From: Acinetobacter sp. ANC 3813
Lineage (GTDB): Bacteria; Pseudomonadota; Gammaproteobacteria; Pseudomonadales; Moraxellaceae
DNA length: 64,000 nucleotides
Reading direction: 5' to 3'
Assembly: GCF_002135435.1 (NCBI RefSeq)
Contig: NZ_NEGK01000001.1
Span: forward strand, 248,001 to 312,000
This document shows, in pieces, positions 37,945 to 47,328 of this stretch. The notes under the pieces were generated by a model. The model saw only the letters and a list, made by a program, of their open reading frames with translations. It had not been told where the DNA came from and did not search any database. Each line of letters begins with the position of its first letter. Position 1 is the stretch's first letter. The translations under genes were made by a program, and so were the position numbers.

Positions 37945-38526
37945 GTGTCTAATATTTCACTGATTGTCGGTTTGGGCAACCCTGGTAAAGAGTATGCCCA
38001 AACCCGCCATAATGCAGGCTTCTGGTTCGTAGAACGCCTTGCAGATCAATATGGCATTTCCCTCAAAGCTGACCCAAAATTCAACGGAATCAGCGGTCGC
38101 GGTAATATCGAAGGTCAAGACGTTCGTTTGTTATTACCCACAACTTTTATGAACCTTGTTGGTAAAAGTGTTGTCCCCTTCGCTAAATTTTATAACATTG
38201 CTCCCGAAGCAATGCTCATTGCTCATGATGAACTGGATATGAATCCCGGTGTTATCCGCCTTAAAACTGGCGGCGGTCACGGCGGTCATAATGGTTTGCG
38301 TGACATTGTTCCTCATACTGGTCCAAACTTCCATCGCCTGCGTATTGGAATCGGCCATCCTGGTTCTAAAGAGCGTGTCTCAGGACATGTCTTAAGCAAA
38401 GCGCCAAGCAGTGAACAAGATTTAATGGACAATGCCATTCACCATGCTTTAAGCCGCATTAAGATGCTGGTCAATGGTGAAATTCAGCCTGCCATGAATC
38501 AAATCAATGCTTACAAACCAAACTGA
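37945..38526 (+). CDS. pth: peptidyl-tRNA hydrolase
   Basis: Pth frees tRNA from prematurely released peptidyl-tRNA. The 193-aa protein has LIVGLGNPGKEYAQTRHNAG with catalytic His22 and substrate-binding Asn12, TTFMN with Asn70, HDELDM with Asp95, and KTGGGHGGHNGLRDI. Translation starts at GTG 37945. It follows rplY in the conserved prs-rplY-pth order. Confidence 0.96.
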   Translation: MSNISLIVGLGNPGKEYAQTRHNAGFWFVERLADQYGISLKADPKFNGISGRGNIEGQDVRLLLPTTFMNLVGKSVVPFAKFYNIAPEAMLIAHDELDMNPGVIRLKTGGGHGGHNGLRDIVPHTGPNFHRLRIGIGHPGSKERVSGHVLSKAPSSEQDLMDNAIHHALSRIKMLVNGEIQPAMNQINAYKPN

Positions 38527-38668
38527 TAAGTCCATAAATTGTTGAACAATGCTGCTTGCTATACAGCAATTTTAAAGGCAAAATGCGCTTGCCTGATTGC
38601 TGAACCAGCAAGTTCAGATTGATTCAATCATAAGATCAAATCTTGTGTCCACCAAGGAGACGCTAGTC

Positions 38669-39049
38669 ATGCTATCTCGTTTATTAAAAGCTAAAATTCA
38701 CCGTTGTGTAGTAACGCAAGCAGAATTGCATTATGAAGGCTCTTGCGCGATTGACGGTATTTTATTGGATTTAGCCGGTATCCGTGAATATGAAGAAATT
38801 CATATGTGGAACGTAACTAACGGTAAGCGCTTCACGACTTATGCAATCCGCGGTGAAGAAGGTTCTGGCATTATCTCTGTAAATGGCGGCGCTGCGCACC
38901 AAGCAGATATTGGCGATCTGATGATTATCGCAACTTTTGGCGACTTCACAGAAGCAGAAGCAAATGCACATAAACCGCGCTTAGTTTATGCAAACCCAAA
39001 TAATACTGTGAATCACACAGCGAACTGCATTCCAGTTCAAGTGGCTTAA
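38669..39049 (+). CDS. panD: aspartate 1-decarboxylase proenzyme
   Basis: PanD makes beta-alanine from aspartate for pantothenate and CoA. The 126-aa proenzyme has its self-cleavage site between Gly24 and Ser25 in [10 protein letters not shown], which gives the pyruvoyl group. It also has [20 protein letters not shown] and [23 protein letters not shown] 38669 is chosen because AAGGAG lies upstream; the frame upstream of it is not supported. A terminator follows. Confidence 0.96.
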   Translation: MLSRLLKAKIHRCVVTQAELHYEGSCAIDGILLDLAGIREYEEIHMWNVTNGKRFTTYAIRGEEGSGIISVNGGAAHQADIGDLMIIATFGDFTEAEANAHKPRLVYANPNNTVNHTANCIPVQVA

Positions 39050-39070
39050 TTTTAAGCACATTCAGATTTT

Positions 39071-39099
39071 AAAAAGCCTGCTTATATGCGGGCTTTTTT
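39071..39099 (+). terminator. intrinsic terminator after panD
   Basis: AAAAAGCCTGC pairs imperfectly with GCGGGCTTTTTT around TTATAT; a T run follows. Confidence 0.8.
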
Positions 39100-39176
39100 A
39101 TGGGATGAATCACATGATTTGCCAATGTCATCCAAATCACTTTCATTCACACATCAATGAGCGGCAGAACGAGAAA

Positions 39177-39785
39177 TTAACTGCGCGGACCTTTCCACCA
39201 CGCTTGCTTCTGCTCGCAATGCAGTGCCTGTAAATTCCCCCCAACTAATCCCGCCAAGAGCGGCTGCCCATTCGCTTGCACTTTCAGCTCTGCAAATTGC
39301 GCATCGCGGTAACATGGCTCTAAACCTTCGGCAAATAGAAAACTGCGCGATGCTGGATATAGGCCTTCAAAAGTGTTTTCTGGGTTTTTTACTATCAGTT
39401 TTGCCGAGGCATTGGGATATGCAGTTAAAAGATTCGGATTAAAACTGGTTCGAATCACCTTTCGCTGCGAATCAAGCTGCACATAGGTTATTACGCTCTG
39501 CTGATTCAGAAAGTAATCTATTTTCAAATGTTCTGACGAGGCATGCTCATCAACTCGGTCATCTGTTAATTCCATGGCAGGCGGTAGACCGCCAAAATAA
39601 AGATGATAATTGAGCGCCATGTAGTCGCCTTGAATCATAGAGCGCGGATCCACTGGTTTCAGTCTGACATAAATACTCTCGCTGTTTGATAAGTGCCATT
39701 CATGGCGAATAATCAGCACTGAAAAAAATACGATACTGAACACAGCTAAAAACAAAGGGAGGCTTTTTTTGAATACTTTTTTCAT
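39177..39785 (-). CDS. GDYXXLXY-domain protein
   Basis: The 202-aa protein has one N-terminal membrane anchor (about residues 10-26) and the family motif as GDYMALNY, after YVRLKPVDPRSMIQ. Function is unknown. Its ATG overlaps the stop of the upstream DUF2157-type membrane protein by four bases (ATGA), so translation is coupled. The two families are commonly neighbours, which suggests a shared complex. Confidence 0.85.
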   Translation of the reverse strand: MKKVFKKSLPLFLAVFSIVFFSVLIIRHEWHLSNSESIYVRLKPVDPRSMIQGDYMALNYHLYFGGLPPAMELTDDRVDEHASSEHLKIDYFLNQQSVITYVQLDSQRKVIRTSFNPNLLTAYPNASAKLIVKNPENTFEGLYPASRSFLFAEGLEPCYRDAQFAELKVQANGQPLLAGLVGGNLQALHCEQKQAWWKGPRS

Positions 39786-41620
39786 GGCATTTCCCCTTCC
39801 GCACTCTTAGCCATCGATGCAAGCAGCCATGCCATTGCCAACAGCAAAATGCCGGAAATCAAAATACTCAGGCTCTTCAGTAAAAAGCTTAATCCCAAAT
39901 TGTAGTACAGCATCCACAAACTAAAGATCAATAATAAGATGCTTAGCGCTTTGACCAGCCCTTGCTGATAAGAAATAGCCCAAGACAGCATGACCAGCAA
40001 AAGAAAAATTTCAAAATAGCCCATCGCAATCAGCACAATGCCCAAAATCCCCAATAGCCATTTCTCTAAGCCCGAATAGCCCTGTTCAACAGCAATATAA
40101 ACGCCAAGCCAGAGTAGCGGCAGCGCATAAACAATGACTGAACGCATAGCTTGAAGCTGAGTGTAATCAGCATTCATTAAACTGCTGGACAGCGTTTGTA
40201 ATACCACACCAGCTAAAACAATAAACAGCATCCAAAGTGCAAAAGTTTTGCGGTAAATCGATGACAGCCAATACGGCGCGGTGCATAACAGCGAGATAAG
40301 TAAAATATAATTCAAACCCATCACCGCTAAAATCAAAGTATCTTCACCGCGGAAAAACTCCTCCAGTCCCATAGCGGCAACAGTTAATCCATAACATGCA
40401 ATCAGCTGAATCAGAACAATAAACCAATGCATTCGGCTAAATATGCACAGCAAGGTAAATCCAATTTGCAGCAGAAGAATCAGTAAAAAACTGTCAGTTA
40501 AAATCTGGGTATGAACCAGTACTGCTGTTTGCCCGCACACCCAGAGACAGTAAGCAAACTGCCTGCTGAATGCGCTGATTGAACGGTGAATCATCCACCA
40601 TGCCAAAGCAACAAACACTAAGCCCATAACGATTGAAAAAGCCTTCCAAAATGTCAGCAAAAGGCTCGCCAAAATAATCCCTGCCAGCCACGCGCCAATC
40701 GCCAAAGGAATGGCTGCAAATTTTGTTTGGGGAAAAAATTTCATCAGTACCGCACTAATCGCGGCAAACCATGCAAAAATCAGCAGCGCTAAAACCAGCA
40801 GACCGCCAATTGAATCCGTCAATAAATGTTCTGCGAACTGGAAAATTAAAATACTGAAACTTGCAGCAAGACCTGCGGTTTGTAAACTGGTTTCGAGCGC
40901 GCGGCGCTGCAGATAAAAATACGCAATGAGATATGCAGGCAATGCAATAGACAGCAGCAGATACGGCCATTGATACTGATCTGCCCCCATGCCGCAAAAG
41001 AGAAACATGCAATAGATCGACATTAAGCTGATAAACGCGATAAAGACATAACGCAAGGCTGGATAGAATTTTAAGCTCATCGTCACGCAGAGAATGGTCA
41101 GCACACTCATACAGAGTAAATACATCGGCTGATGATCCAGCATTAAATAGCTCTGTTTAAAATACATCAATAAAGCCAGCTGACTGACAATACAAAATAG
41201 CGCAAACACACCGATATTGGGTCTATACAGCCAAGGTAAAAGCAGCAAAGCCCAGACCACAAACAGCAAATAGCTGTCTGCCCCAGTCTGGTAAACTTGC
41301 CCGATCACAGCCATGCTTAAACCCAGCATCAGACCGCATACCGTATCCAAACTCTGCTGTATCCATTGTTTTTGTGAAAAATACATACTGGCAAGCGCAC
41401 TGCACAACAGCAGAAGCATTGGAATGAGCAACTGAATAAATTTTGGAATCATCAGCCAATTGGCCGCAATCAAATATAAAAAACTTGCCGCAATCAGCGC
41501 CAGTCCGATGACTTGCAGATATTGAACAACGTGCAGATCGCAAAATAAGCGCGGTGAGAACTCGTTATACGGCTTTGAATTAAGATGCTGTTTTAGACTT
41601 GAATCTGTCATTTTTATCAT
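39782..41620 (-). CDS. DUF2157/DUF4401-type polytopic membrane protein
   Basis: The 612-aa protein is nearly all membrane helices (about 18-20 hydrophobic stretches). The DUF2157-like N-terminal part has ALIAASFLYLIAANWLMIPK and LMLGLSMAVIGQVYQTGADS. The C-terminal part resembles DUF4401. Function is unknown. ATG 41620 is taken; ATG 41611 is equally possible, and neither has a strong ribosome binding site. Coupled to the GDYXXLXY gene. Confidence 0.8.
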   Translation of the reverse strand: MIKMTDSSLKQHLNSKPYNEFSPRLFCDLHVVQYLQVIGLALIAASFLYLIAANWLMIPKFIQLLIPMLLLLCSALASMYFSQKQWIQQSLDTVCGLMLGLSMAVIGQVYQTGADSYLLFVVWALLLLPWLYRPNIGVFALFCIVSQLALLMYFKQSYLMLDHQPMYLLCMSVLTILCVTMSLKFYPALRYVFIAFISLMSIYCMFLFCGMGADQYQWPYLLLSIALPAYLIAYFYLQRRALETSLQTAGLAASFSILIFQFAEHLLTDSIGGLLVLALLIFAWFAAISAVLMKFFPQTKFAAIPLAIGAWLAGIILASLLLTFWKAFSIVMGLVFVALAWWMIHRSISAFSRQFAYCLWVCGQTAVLVHTQILTDSFLLILLLQIGFTLLCIFSRMHWFIVLIQLIACYGLTVAAMGLEEFFRGEDTLILAVMGLNYILLISLLCTAPYWLSSIYRKTFALWMLFIVLAGVVLQTLSSSLMNADYTQLQAMRSVIVYALPLLWLGVYIAVEQGYSGLEKWLLGILGIVLIAMGYFEIFLLLVMLSWAISYQQGLVKALSILLLIFSLWMLYYNLGLSFLLKSLSILISGILLLAMAWLLASMAKSAEGEMP

Positions 41621-41783
41621 TATGCAGTCATTATTACTTAATTAAAAAGATAGCATGCTTTTTTACTGACTATAAAATTGCTTACAAATCAATTCATCTG
41701 CTTTACTTATCTTAAATTTTGCATAGGTTTCTATACCCCAGCTCCCCCCCGAAACGTTAAAACGGTCTATACTGGCTGCACAT

Positions 41784-41970
41784 CGCTTCAGGGCGGGGCG
41801 CAATTCCCCACCGGTGGTAAGTTCAGCATAAAATCATTATGACTGAATCAGCCCACGAGCCAATTGCGCTTTGCAATTTGCAGATTTGGTGAGAAACCAA
41901 AGCCGACGGTATAGTCCGGATGAAAGAAGACGACGTCACATATTAACAGCTTGAAATCTCAAGCTGTTTC
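41784..41970 (+). promoter_or_regulatory. FMN riboswitch (RFN element) with expression-platform hairpin
   Basis: The aptamer (about 41784-41935) shows AGGGCGGGGCGCAATTCCCC, ACCGGTGGTAAG, AGCCCACGAGC, GGTGAGAAACC and AGCCGACGGTATAGTCCGGA with the closing GAAGACG. A perfect 10-bp hairpin (41945-41954 with 41959-41968) follows without a strong T run. A TATACT -10 box lies at 41768-41773. FMN binding would lower ribB expression, as known for this class; whether by termination or translation is not clear. Confidence 0.93.
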
Positions 41971-42038
41971 GTAACGCCACACTATTTCACACGTCCTGAA
42001 ATGTTCAACCGTATCTTAAAACTTACGAGAGCGTTTCA

Positions 42039-42698
42039 ATGTCCAGCTTAATACAACCCGAAATTTTCTTTTCTGCACTGCCACCTTTCGAGCAGCGCAT
42101 CGCGCAAGCGCTTGAAGATATGCGCCAAGGCAAGCCTGTTTTGGTCATGGATGATTTTGACCGTGAAAATGAAGCCGACCTGATTGTCGCCGCAGAAACC
42201 CTAAATGTCGAAACGATGGCGCGCATGATTCGAGACGGTTCAGGCATAGTTTGCTTAACGTTGACCAATGCGCTGGCCGACCATCTCCAATTGCCGCCTA
42301 TGGTGACAGATAACTCAAGTCAATTTAAAACGGCTTTTACCATCACCATTGAAGCCGCTGAAGGCGTCACTACCGGTGTGTCGGCCCAAGACCGCACCAC
42401 AACCATTCATGCAGCCATTAAAGACGGTGCTGCAGCCAGTGACTTAAACAGACCGGGACATGTATTTCCACTGCGCGCACGTGACGGCGGTGTATTAACA
42501 CGCCGCGGACATACTGAAGGCAGTGTAGATCTTGCGCGTTTAGCTGGACTAAAACCCGCTGGCGTCCTATGTGAGGTCACCAATCCAGATGGCTCAATGG
42601 CTGCTGGCATTCAAGTCCTTTCCTATGCGCAAACACACAATCTCACTCTAATTACCATTGATGAAATTGTGCAATATCGGCTTGCGCACCAAATCTAA
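42039..42698 (+). CDS. ribB: 3,4-dihydroxy-2-butanone-4-phosphate synthase
   Basis: RibB converts ribulose 5-phosphate to the four-carbon unit of riboflavin. The 219-aa stand-alone form has the [20 protein letters not shown] acidic loop, [27 protein letters not shown] and [19 protein letters not shown] with [17 protein letters not shown]. No GTP cyclohydrolase II domain is fused. It lies behind the FMN riboswitch as a single gene and ends at a terminator. Confidence 0.96.
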   Translation: MSSLIQPEIFFSALPPFEQRIAQALEDMRQGKPVLVMDDFDRENEADLIVAAETLNVETMARMIRDGSGIVCLTLTNALADHLQLPPMVTDNSSQFKTAFTITIEAAEGVTTGVSAQDRTTTIHAAIKDGAAASDLNRPGHVFPLRARDGGVLTRRGHTEGSVDLARLAGLKPAGVLCEVTNPDGSMAAGIQVLSYAQTHNLTLITIDEIVQYRLAHQI

Positions 42699-42712
42699 TA
42701 TAAAGCTTTAAC

Positions 42713-42743
42713 AAAAAGCCCAGCCTGTACGCTGGGCTTTTTT
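42713..42743 (+). terminator. intrinsic terminator after ribB
   Basis: AAAAAGCCCAGC (42713-42724) pairs perfectly with GCTGGGCTTTTT (42731-42742). Confidence 0.9.
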
Positions 42744-42830
42744 CTATAGGTCGAAAAATGTTTGCTTTTTAAGCACAGTTAATTTAATAAAAGAATATAA
42801 CCAATAATTAAAAATAAATAAGGTTCAATC

Positions 42831-43466
42831 ATGCTCAGCCATTTTTCAGATTTAAGCCGTGAAGACACCCAATTCATCCAGCGTACTTATCAGGTGCTTT
42901 TCGGCGCTTTGGCACTAATGACTTTATTAGGCATATTTTCTTATACCCAGCTCCCACCTGCCTCCGCTGGCCCGCTGATGCTTTTAGATTCTATTATCTG
43001 GATTGCATGCGGCTGGTTTGGTCTGCGTAACCCCATTAAAGCGGTTTTTCCAGCATTTCTAGTGATTACAGGATTATGCCTAGGGCAAATCGCGCATTTA
43101 TACCGTCCAGATGTTTTCTTGACCGCTGCAGCGACCACCTTGGCTATTTTTGCAGGAACAAGCGCCTATGTATTTTTCAGTAAAAAAGATTTCTCTTTTT
43201 TACATGCCAGTTTAAATATCGGTTTTTGGGTCATTCTTGCCCTATCGGTTGTTTCGCTCTTTGTTCATATCAACGCTTTATCCATATTTATCGGTATTTT
43301 TGGCTCTATCATATTTATTGGCTGGATTCTTTACGATACCAGCCAAATTTTATTACGCGCAGATCAGCTCGGCTATAACGCTCATATGGGTGCTTTCGAT
43401 TTATTTATGGATATTATCGGCTTGTTCAGCTTTGTTCGTCATCTATTTAATTTCATTGACGATTAA
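42831..43466 (+). CDS. Bax inhibitor-1 / YccA-family membrane protein
   Basis: The 211-aa protein has about seven membrane helices and family-typical sequence. It begins with FIQRTYQVLFGALALMTLLG; SIIFIGWILYDTSQILLRAD carries the conserved YDTxxI, and DLFMDIIGLFSFVRHLF ends it. E. coli relatives (YccA, YbhL) interact with FtsH or act as leak channels. The role here is unknown. AAGG precedes the ATG. Single gene. Confidence 0.85.
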   Translation: MLSHFSDLSREDTQFIQRTYQVLFGALALMTLLGIFSYTQLPPASAGPLMLLDSIIWIACGWFGLRNPIKAVFPAFLVITGLCLGQIAHLYRPDVFLTAAATTLAIFAGTSAYVFFSKKDFSFLHASLNIGFWVILALSVVSLFVHINALSIFIGIFGSIIFIGWILYDTSQILLRADQLGYNAHMGAFDLFMDIIGLFSFVRHLFNFIDD

Positions 43467-43578
43467 TTCAACTGAATCATGCAGCGTCTGAATGCTTTCA
43501 CGCTGAATATTCGGCTTTAATGCACTTAAATACAAAATCGATTTGCTGCGAAAATTCTGCTTATTTTACGGTGCCATA

Positions 43579-44190
43579 TTAAGCCCAAACACCGTAAATG
43601 CCATAGATGGCAACGGCAATCAAAATCAGTCCGCATAAAGCCAGCAGCTTTGGATACCATGCAGATTTCGCTAAACGGTTAAATGACAGATAGACCACAC
43701 TCAAAGTAACAAAATCCAAAATAATCCAGCTGATGGTCAATATCATTAAACTGAGGTTTAAATCGGAGCTGACGCCAGTAAATTGCGGGAAAAATGAGGC
43801 AAAAAAGATTATATCTTTAGGATTGGAAATACCGACGAGAAAGCCTTTTTTAAAGCCGCCAGATACCGCATTAAGCGTCATCGCATTTTCACTGGAAGAG
43901 CTTGTGATAACGTCTTTCAGAATGTCAAAACCAATATAAGCAATATACAAACAGCCCAGCACTTTAATGCCATTCAGCCATTGCTCATTAATATTCAGCG
44001 CACCTTTTAAAATCAGTATAGACAGTACGATTAATACCAATGACGCCAAATTAGTTCCAAAAATCGTTTGCAGCGCACGCTTATATCCACCTTGCAGGCC
44101 AGCACTGGCCACCAGCAGCATGACTGGCCCTGGTGTCGCAATCATCACCACTACAGCCGCGCAATATAAAAAATACTCCGCAAAATTCAC
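43579..44190 (-). CDS. LysE/RhtB-family amino-acid exporter
   Basis: The 203-aa protein has six hydrophobic segments and the family start ATPGPVMLLVASAGLQGG, followed by IFGTNLASLVL, KVLGCLYIAYIGFDILKD and KGFLVGISNPKDIIFFASFF. It probably exports an amino acid or homoserine lactone-like compound; the substrate cannot be read from sequence. GTG 44190 is chosen because AGAGG lies 7 nt before it; the frame opens two codons further upstream at TTG 44196. Confidence 0.88.
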   Translation of the reverse strand: MNFAEYFLYCAAVVVMIATPGPVMLLVASAGLQGGYKRALQTIFGTNLASLVLIVLSILILKGALNINEQWLNGIKVLGCLYIAYIGFDILKDVITSSSSENAMTLNAVSGGFKKGFLVGISNPKDIIFFASFFPQFTGVSSDLNLSLMILTISWIILDFVTLSVVYLSFNRLAKSAWYPKLLALCGLILIAVAIYGIYGVWA

Positions 44191-44236
44191 CGCCAACCTC
44201 TTTATTGATTTTTAAAGGTTCATAAAAAAAGAGGAC

Positions 44237-44743
44237 TCAGTCCTCTTCTGCCATATATTGCATCAAATGAATACTAATGCCGTCTGCCCGTAAAAAAGCC
44301 AAGTCATAGCTTGCGGTCGCCAGCGCCAATATGCGGCGCTCAAATTCGTCCCACAATGGGCGCACTTGTTTATAATGAATGCCTAAACCGCTTTCATCGG
44401 TAAAATGACGGTTTTTTTCACATAATTTCAAGGCATGGTACAGCTTGCGTCCGCGTGTAGCATCTGGGCGCAGCCGCACACGTTTAGACAGCACAAAACC
44501 TTCGACATGGCGTATATCCGCCAGCGGCAGCAGAGGCACTAAAATCTGATCCAGCTGCGCATCCAAGCGATGCCATACCGCACTTTGCTGATCGGCTGTA
44601 TAGGTATTCCACCGAATGACTTCATGATTAAAACGGCGGCAGCCGCGGCAAACTGAATCCCCAAATACCGTCGAACAGCGTCCCGCACAGGGGGTTAATG
44701 AGGCAATCCGGCGATCCGTAGTCAATGCAAGCTCCAAAAACAT
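44237..44743 (-). CDS. DUF1289-domain protein
   Basis: The 168-aa protein begins with the cysteine cluster of DUF1289 (TPCAGRCSTVFGDSVCRGCR) followed by FNHEVIRWNTYTADQQSAVW, which may bind a metal. A basic C-terminal half of about 100 residues is longer than the minimal domain. Function is unknown. Start codon choice is uncertain. Confidence 0.8.
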   Translation of the reverse strand: MFLELALTTDRRIASLTPCAGRCSTVFGDSVCRGCRRFNHEVIRWNTYTADQQSAVWHRLDAQLDQILVPLLPLADIRHVEGFVLSKRVRLRPDATRGRKLYHALKLCEKNRHFTDESGLGIHYKQVRPLWDEFERRILALATASYDLAFLRADGISIHLMQYMAEED

Positions 44744-44905
44744 TCATAAAATCTGCATCGCCGGCATTTTTCCGGCTGGTCAAGAATATACACGCTCTGC
44801 TGCTGGATGAGAAGCCGTGAATCTGTAATGGATCACTCGCTTATTCGCGCAATTCACGTTAAAATATGCGCCTTTCAAAATTCTTAATTTTCAATTGGAG
44901 TATCC

Positions 44906-45838
44906 ATGAACGCTACTGTAGAACAGCTTGCACCTGTAGAACAGCATGCGGCCGATGGCTGGGTTGTTGCGGCGCTTTATCAATTCAAAGAAGTACAAGA
45001 CTCTGCTGATTTACAGCAGCGCTTACTGAATTTGGTAAAAACCATCAACCTCTGCGGTACTCTGATTGTTGCTGATGAAGGCATTAACGGCACAGTTGCC
45101 GGCGACCGCCAAGCAGTTGATACGATTCATCAATTCCTTCTGAATGAAGGTTTTGCTTCGATGGAATATAAAGAGTCTCATAGCTCTGAAAAACCATTCC
45201 GCAAAATGAAAATCAAACATAAAAAAGAAATTGTAACTTTAGGTGTGGAAGTGAAGCCGCGCGACTTGGTTGGCCATTATCTAGACCCGAAAGAATGGAA
45301 TGAACTGATTGCACGCGACGATGTGATCTTGATTGATACCCGCAACGACTATGAATATAAAGCGGGTACTTTCAAAGGCGCGATTGATCCTCAAACAGAA
45401 TCATTCCGTGAATTTCCAGATTATGTGAAGAAAGAATTGGAACAGCATAAAGACAAGAAAATTGCGATGTTCTGCACAGGCGGCATCCGCTGTGAAAAAT
45501 CGACATCTTTATTGCTTCAAGAAGGCTTTAGCGATGTCTACCACCTCAAAGGCGGCATCTTAAAATACCTTGAAGAAACGCCTGCAGAAGAAAGCATGTG
45601 GGAAGGCGAATGTTTCGTCTTTGACGGACGTACCGCCGTAACGCATGGTATGGAAGAAGGTGCAAATATTAAATGTCACGCGTGCGGCTGGCCGTTGCTT
45701 CCAGAAGAAGTGGAATTGCCAAGCTATGAACATGGCGTGTCATGTAAGTATTGCATCGACAAGACCTCAGAACAGCAAAAGTCTGGCTTCCGCATGCGCC
45801 AATCACAAATTTTGGCGGCTAAACGCAAACGCCTCTAA
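44906..45838 (+). CDS. trhO: tRNA uridine(34) hydroxylase TrhO (YceA), rhodanese domain
   Basis: TrhO makes 5-hydroxyuridine at the tRNA wobble position. The 310-aa protein has an N-terminal ferredoxin-like domain with GTLIVADEGINGTVAG. A rhodanese domain carries VILIDTRNDYEYKAGTFKGA and the catalytic CTGGIRCEKS. The C-terminal part has cysteine pairs (KCHACGWPL, CKYCID) likely binding zinc. GGAG precedes the ATG. Length is normal for the family. Confidence 0.94.
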   Translation: MNATVEQLAPVEQHAADGWVVAALYQFKEVQDSADLQQRLLNLVKTINLCGTLIVADEGINGTVAGDRQAVDTIHQFLLNEGFASMEYKESHSSEKPFRKMKIKHKKEIVTLGVEVKPRDLVGHYLDPKEWNELIARDDVILIDTRNDYEYKAGTFKGAIDPQTESFREFPDYVKKELEQHKDKKIAMFCTGGIRCEKSTSLLLQEGFSDVYHLKGGILKYLEETPAEESMWEGECFVFDGRTAVTHGMEEGANIKCHACGWPLLPEEVELPSYEHGVSCKYCIDKTSEQQKSGFRMRQSQILAAKRKRL

Positions 45839-45869
45839 GTACATTGCAAGGTCTCTGTAAAATTTCCGA

Positions 45870-45902
45870 AAAAGGCGCTCAAAATTGAGGGCCTTTTCTT
45901 TT
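45870..45902 (+). terminator. probable intrinsic terminator after trhO
   Basis: An 11-bp stem with one mismatch (45870-45880 with 45887-45897) is followed by an interrupted T run. Confidence 0.65.
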
Positions 45903-46051
45903 ATCTGGCTGAAGCTTTAATTTGTAAGCGATATTTTGATTAATCAAAGGCCATCTCTTCTGTTTAGCCCTTTCTTTAACATTGCACATCTGTACTTTAC
46001 CTCCGCTGCAATTAAACTTAGGATATTTTCAGCGCTTTTGAATAATGACCT

Positions 46052-46672
46052 ATGAATTTAACTGAATGGATTATTTCCGTTATGGAACAGCTGGGCTATC
46101 TGGGCATTGCCTTGCTGATGTTTTTAGATAATGTCTTCCCTCCTATTCCATCAGAAATTATCATGCCTTCTGCCGGCTACACGGCATCCCAAGGCCAGCT
46201 GCTTCTCATCGGGGTCATTATTGCCGGCTGTATAGGCTCTTTAGCTGCAGCAGCTGTACTGTATTGGGTTGGGCGCCAATTCAGCCATGCTGCAATTTTT
46301 CGATTTGTAGACCGTTACGGCAAATATTTGTTTATTAAATCTGCAGATGTTGAAAAATCCTTAGCTTGGTTTGAACACTATGGACATCGGATTGTGTTCG
46401 TCGGCCGTATGGTTCCAGCGGTACGCTCTCTAATCAGCATTCCTGCAGGAATGAGCCGAATGCCCTTTTGGAAATTCATGTTTTACAGCTCACTCGGCAC
46501 GATTATTTGGACCACTTTCTTGGCCTATGTCGGTTTTTACTTCGGTGAAAATCAAGCCATGATGCACCAAATTTTCAGTCAGGTCGGCTATGTCATTATG
46601 GCAATTGTTGTAGTGATTATTCTTTGGATTCTTTACCGCCGCTATCAGCGTAAAAACAACAGAAAAGGCTGA
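46052..46672 (+). CDS. DedA-family membrane protein
   Basis: The 206-aa protein has the DedA features: LMFLDNVFPPIPSEIIMPSA near the start, YWVGRQFSHA, then FEHYGHRIVFVGRMVPAVRS and ISIPAGMSRMPFWKF. DedA proteins act in undecaprenyl-phosphate or lipid translocation and membrane energetics. A basic C-terminal tail faces the cytoplasm. No terminator separates it from the ABZJ_00895-family gene 160 bp downstream. Confidence 0.88.
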   Translation: MNLTEWIISVMEQLGYLGIALLMFLDNVFPPIPSEIIMPSAGYTASQGQLLLIGVIIAGCIGSLAAAAVLYWVGRQFSHAAIFRFVDRYGKYLFIKSADVEKSLAWFEHYGHRIVFVGRMVPAVRSLISIPAGMSRMPFWKFMFYSSLGTIIWTTFLAYVGFYFGENQAMMHQIFSQVGYVIMAIVVVIILWILYRRYQRKNNRKG

Positions 46673-46832
46673 ATAATACTGAGTAAATTGACTGCATACC
46701 TGACCACACAATCCCGCTTCAAGCCAAAGGACTGTTTGCAGCATCTTTCATCTTGCTGAAAAAATAGATACATTTAAATAAATTTAAGCACTGCCCTTGC
46801 CGCTTTTAATAATGACAATGGAGCCAAGCGAC

Positions 46833-47252
46833 ATGATAAAAAAATATACCTTCTACTTCGCGCTTTGTTATGGCGCCGCTATGCTGATTACCGGCATTAT
46901 CATCAGTTTCTTTGATCTGCCCGGCGGCACATCCGTTGCCTGCCTCGTTGCCGCAGGTTTTGCAGCAGCGATGAAATTTGTGCAGGATCAGCAGCGCGCT
47001 CCAGAAGCAGCAGAAAAGAAACAGCTGATTTGGGGCTGCCTCATCGCTTCTGTAGCCGTAAGCGTACTTGCTTCTATGGTGTCTTTAATAATTTTTGCCG
47101 AAACTGCAGATTTCTTCAGTATGCTGAGTACTGTTCCACTGTGGATCTGGGCAATTGCCATTCTCTTTACCCTGCTCATCCACTATTTTATCTTGGCTTT
47201 GTCATTTGGCTGGTTTGCCCGCTGGAATCAAAAAAATATGCTTAAAAAATAA
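46833..47252 (+). CDS. ABZJ_00895-family small membrane protein
   Basis: The 139-aa protein has four hydrophobic segments. It begins YTFYFALCYGAAMLITGIII, then CLVAAGFAAAMKFVQDQQR with a polar loop (RAPEAAEKKQLIWG). An inner segment reads SVAVSVLASMVSLIIFAET, and the end is LLIHYFILALSFGWFARW. This is the layout of the Acinetobacter ABZJ_00895 family, of unknown function. ATG 46833 is chosen with GGAG about 10 nt upstream. Confidence 0.8.
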   Translation: MIKKYTFYFALCYGAAMLITGIIISFFDLPGGTSVACLVAAGFAAAMKFVQDQQRAPEAAEKKQLIWGCLIASVAVSVLASMVSLIIFAETADFFSMLSTVPLWIWAIAILFTLLIHYFILALSFGWFARWNQKNMLKK

Positions 47253-47287
47253 TACAGTCCGCACCAACACGCGAAACTACAGCACAT

Positions 47288-47313
47288 AAAAAAGCGCCCC
47301 TAAAGGCGCTTTT
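47288..47313. terminator. bidirectional intrinsic terminator
   Basis: AAAAAAGCGCC (47288-47298) and GGCGCTTTT (47305-47313) pair between convergent genes. Confidence 0.8.
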
Positions 47314-47328
47314 CAATATCTAAATCAA

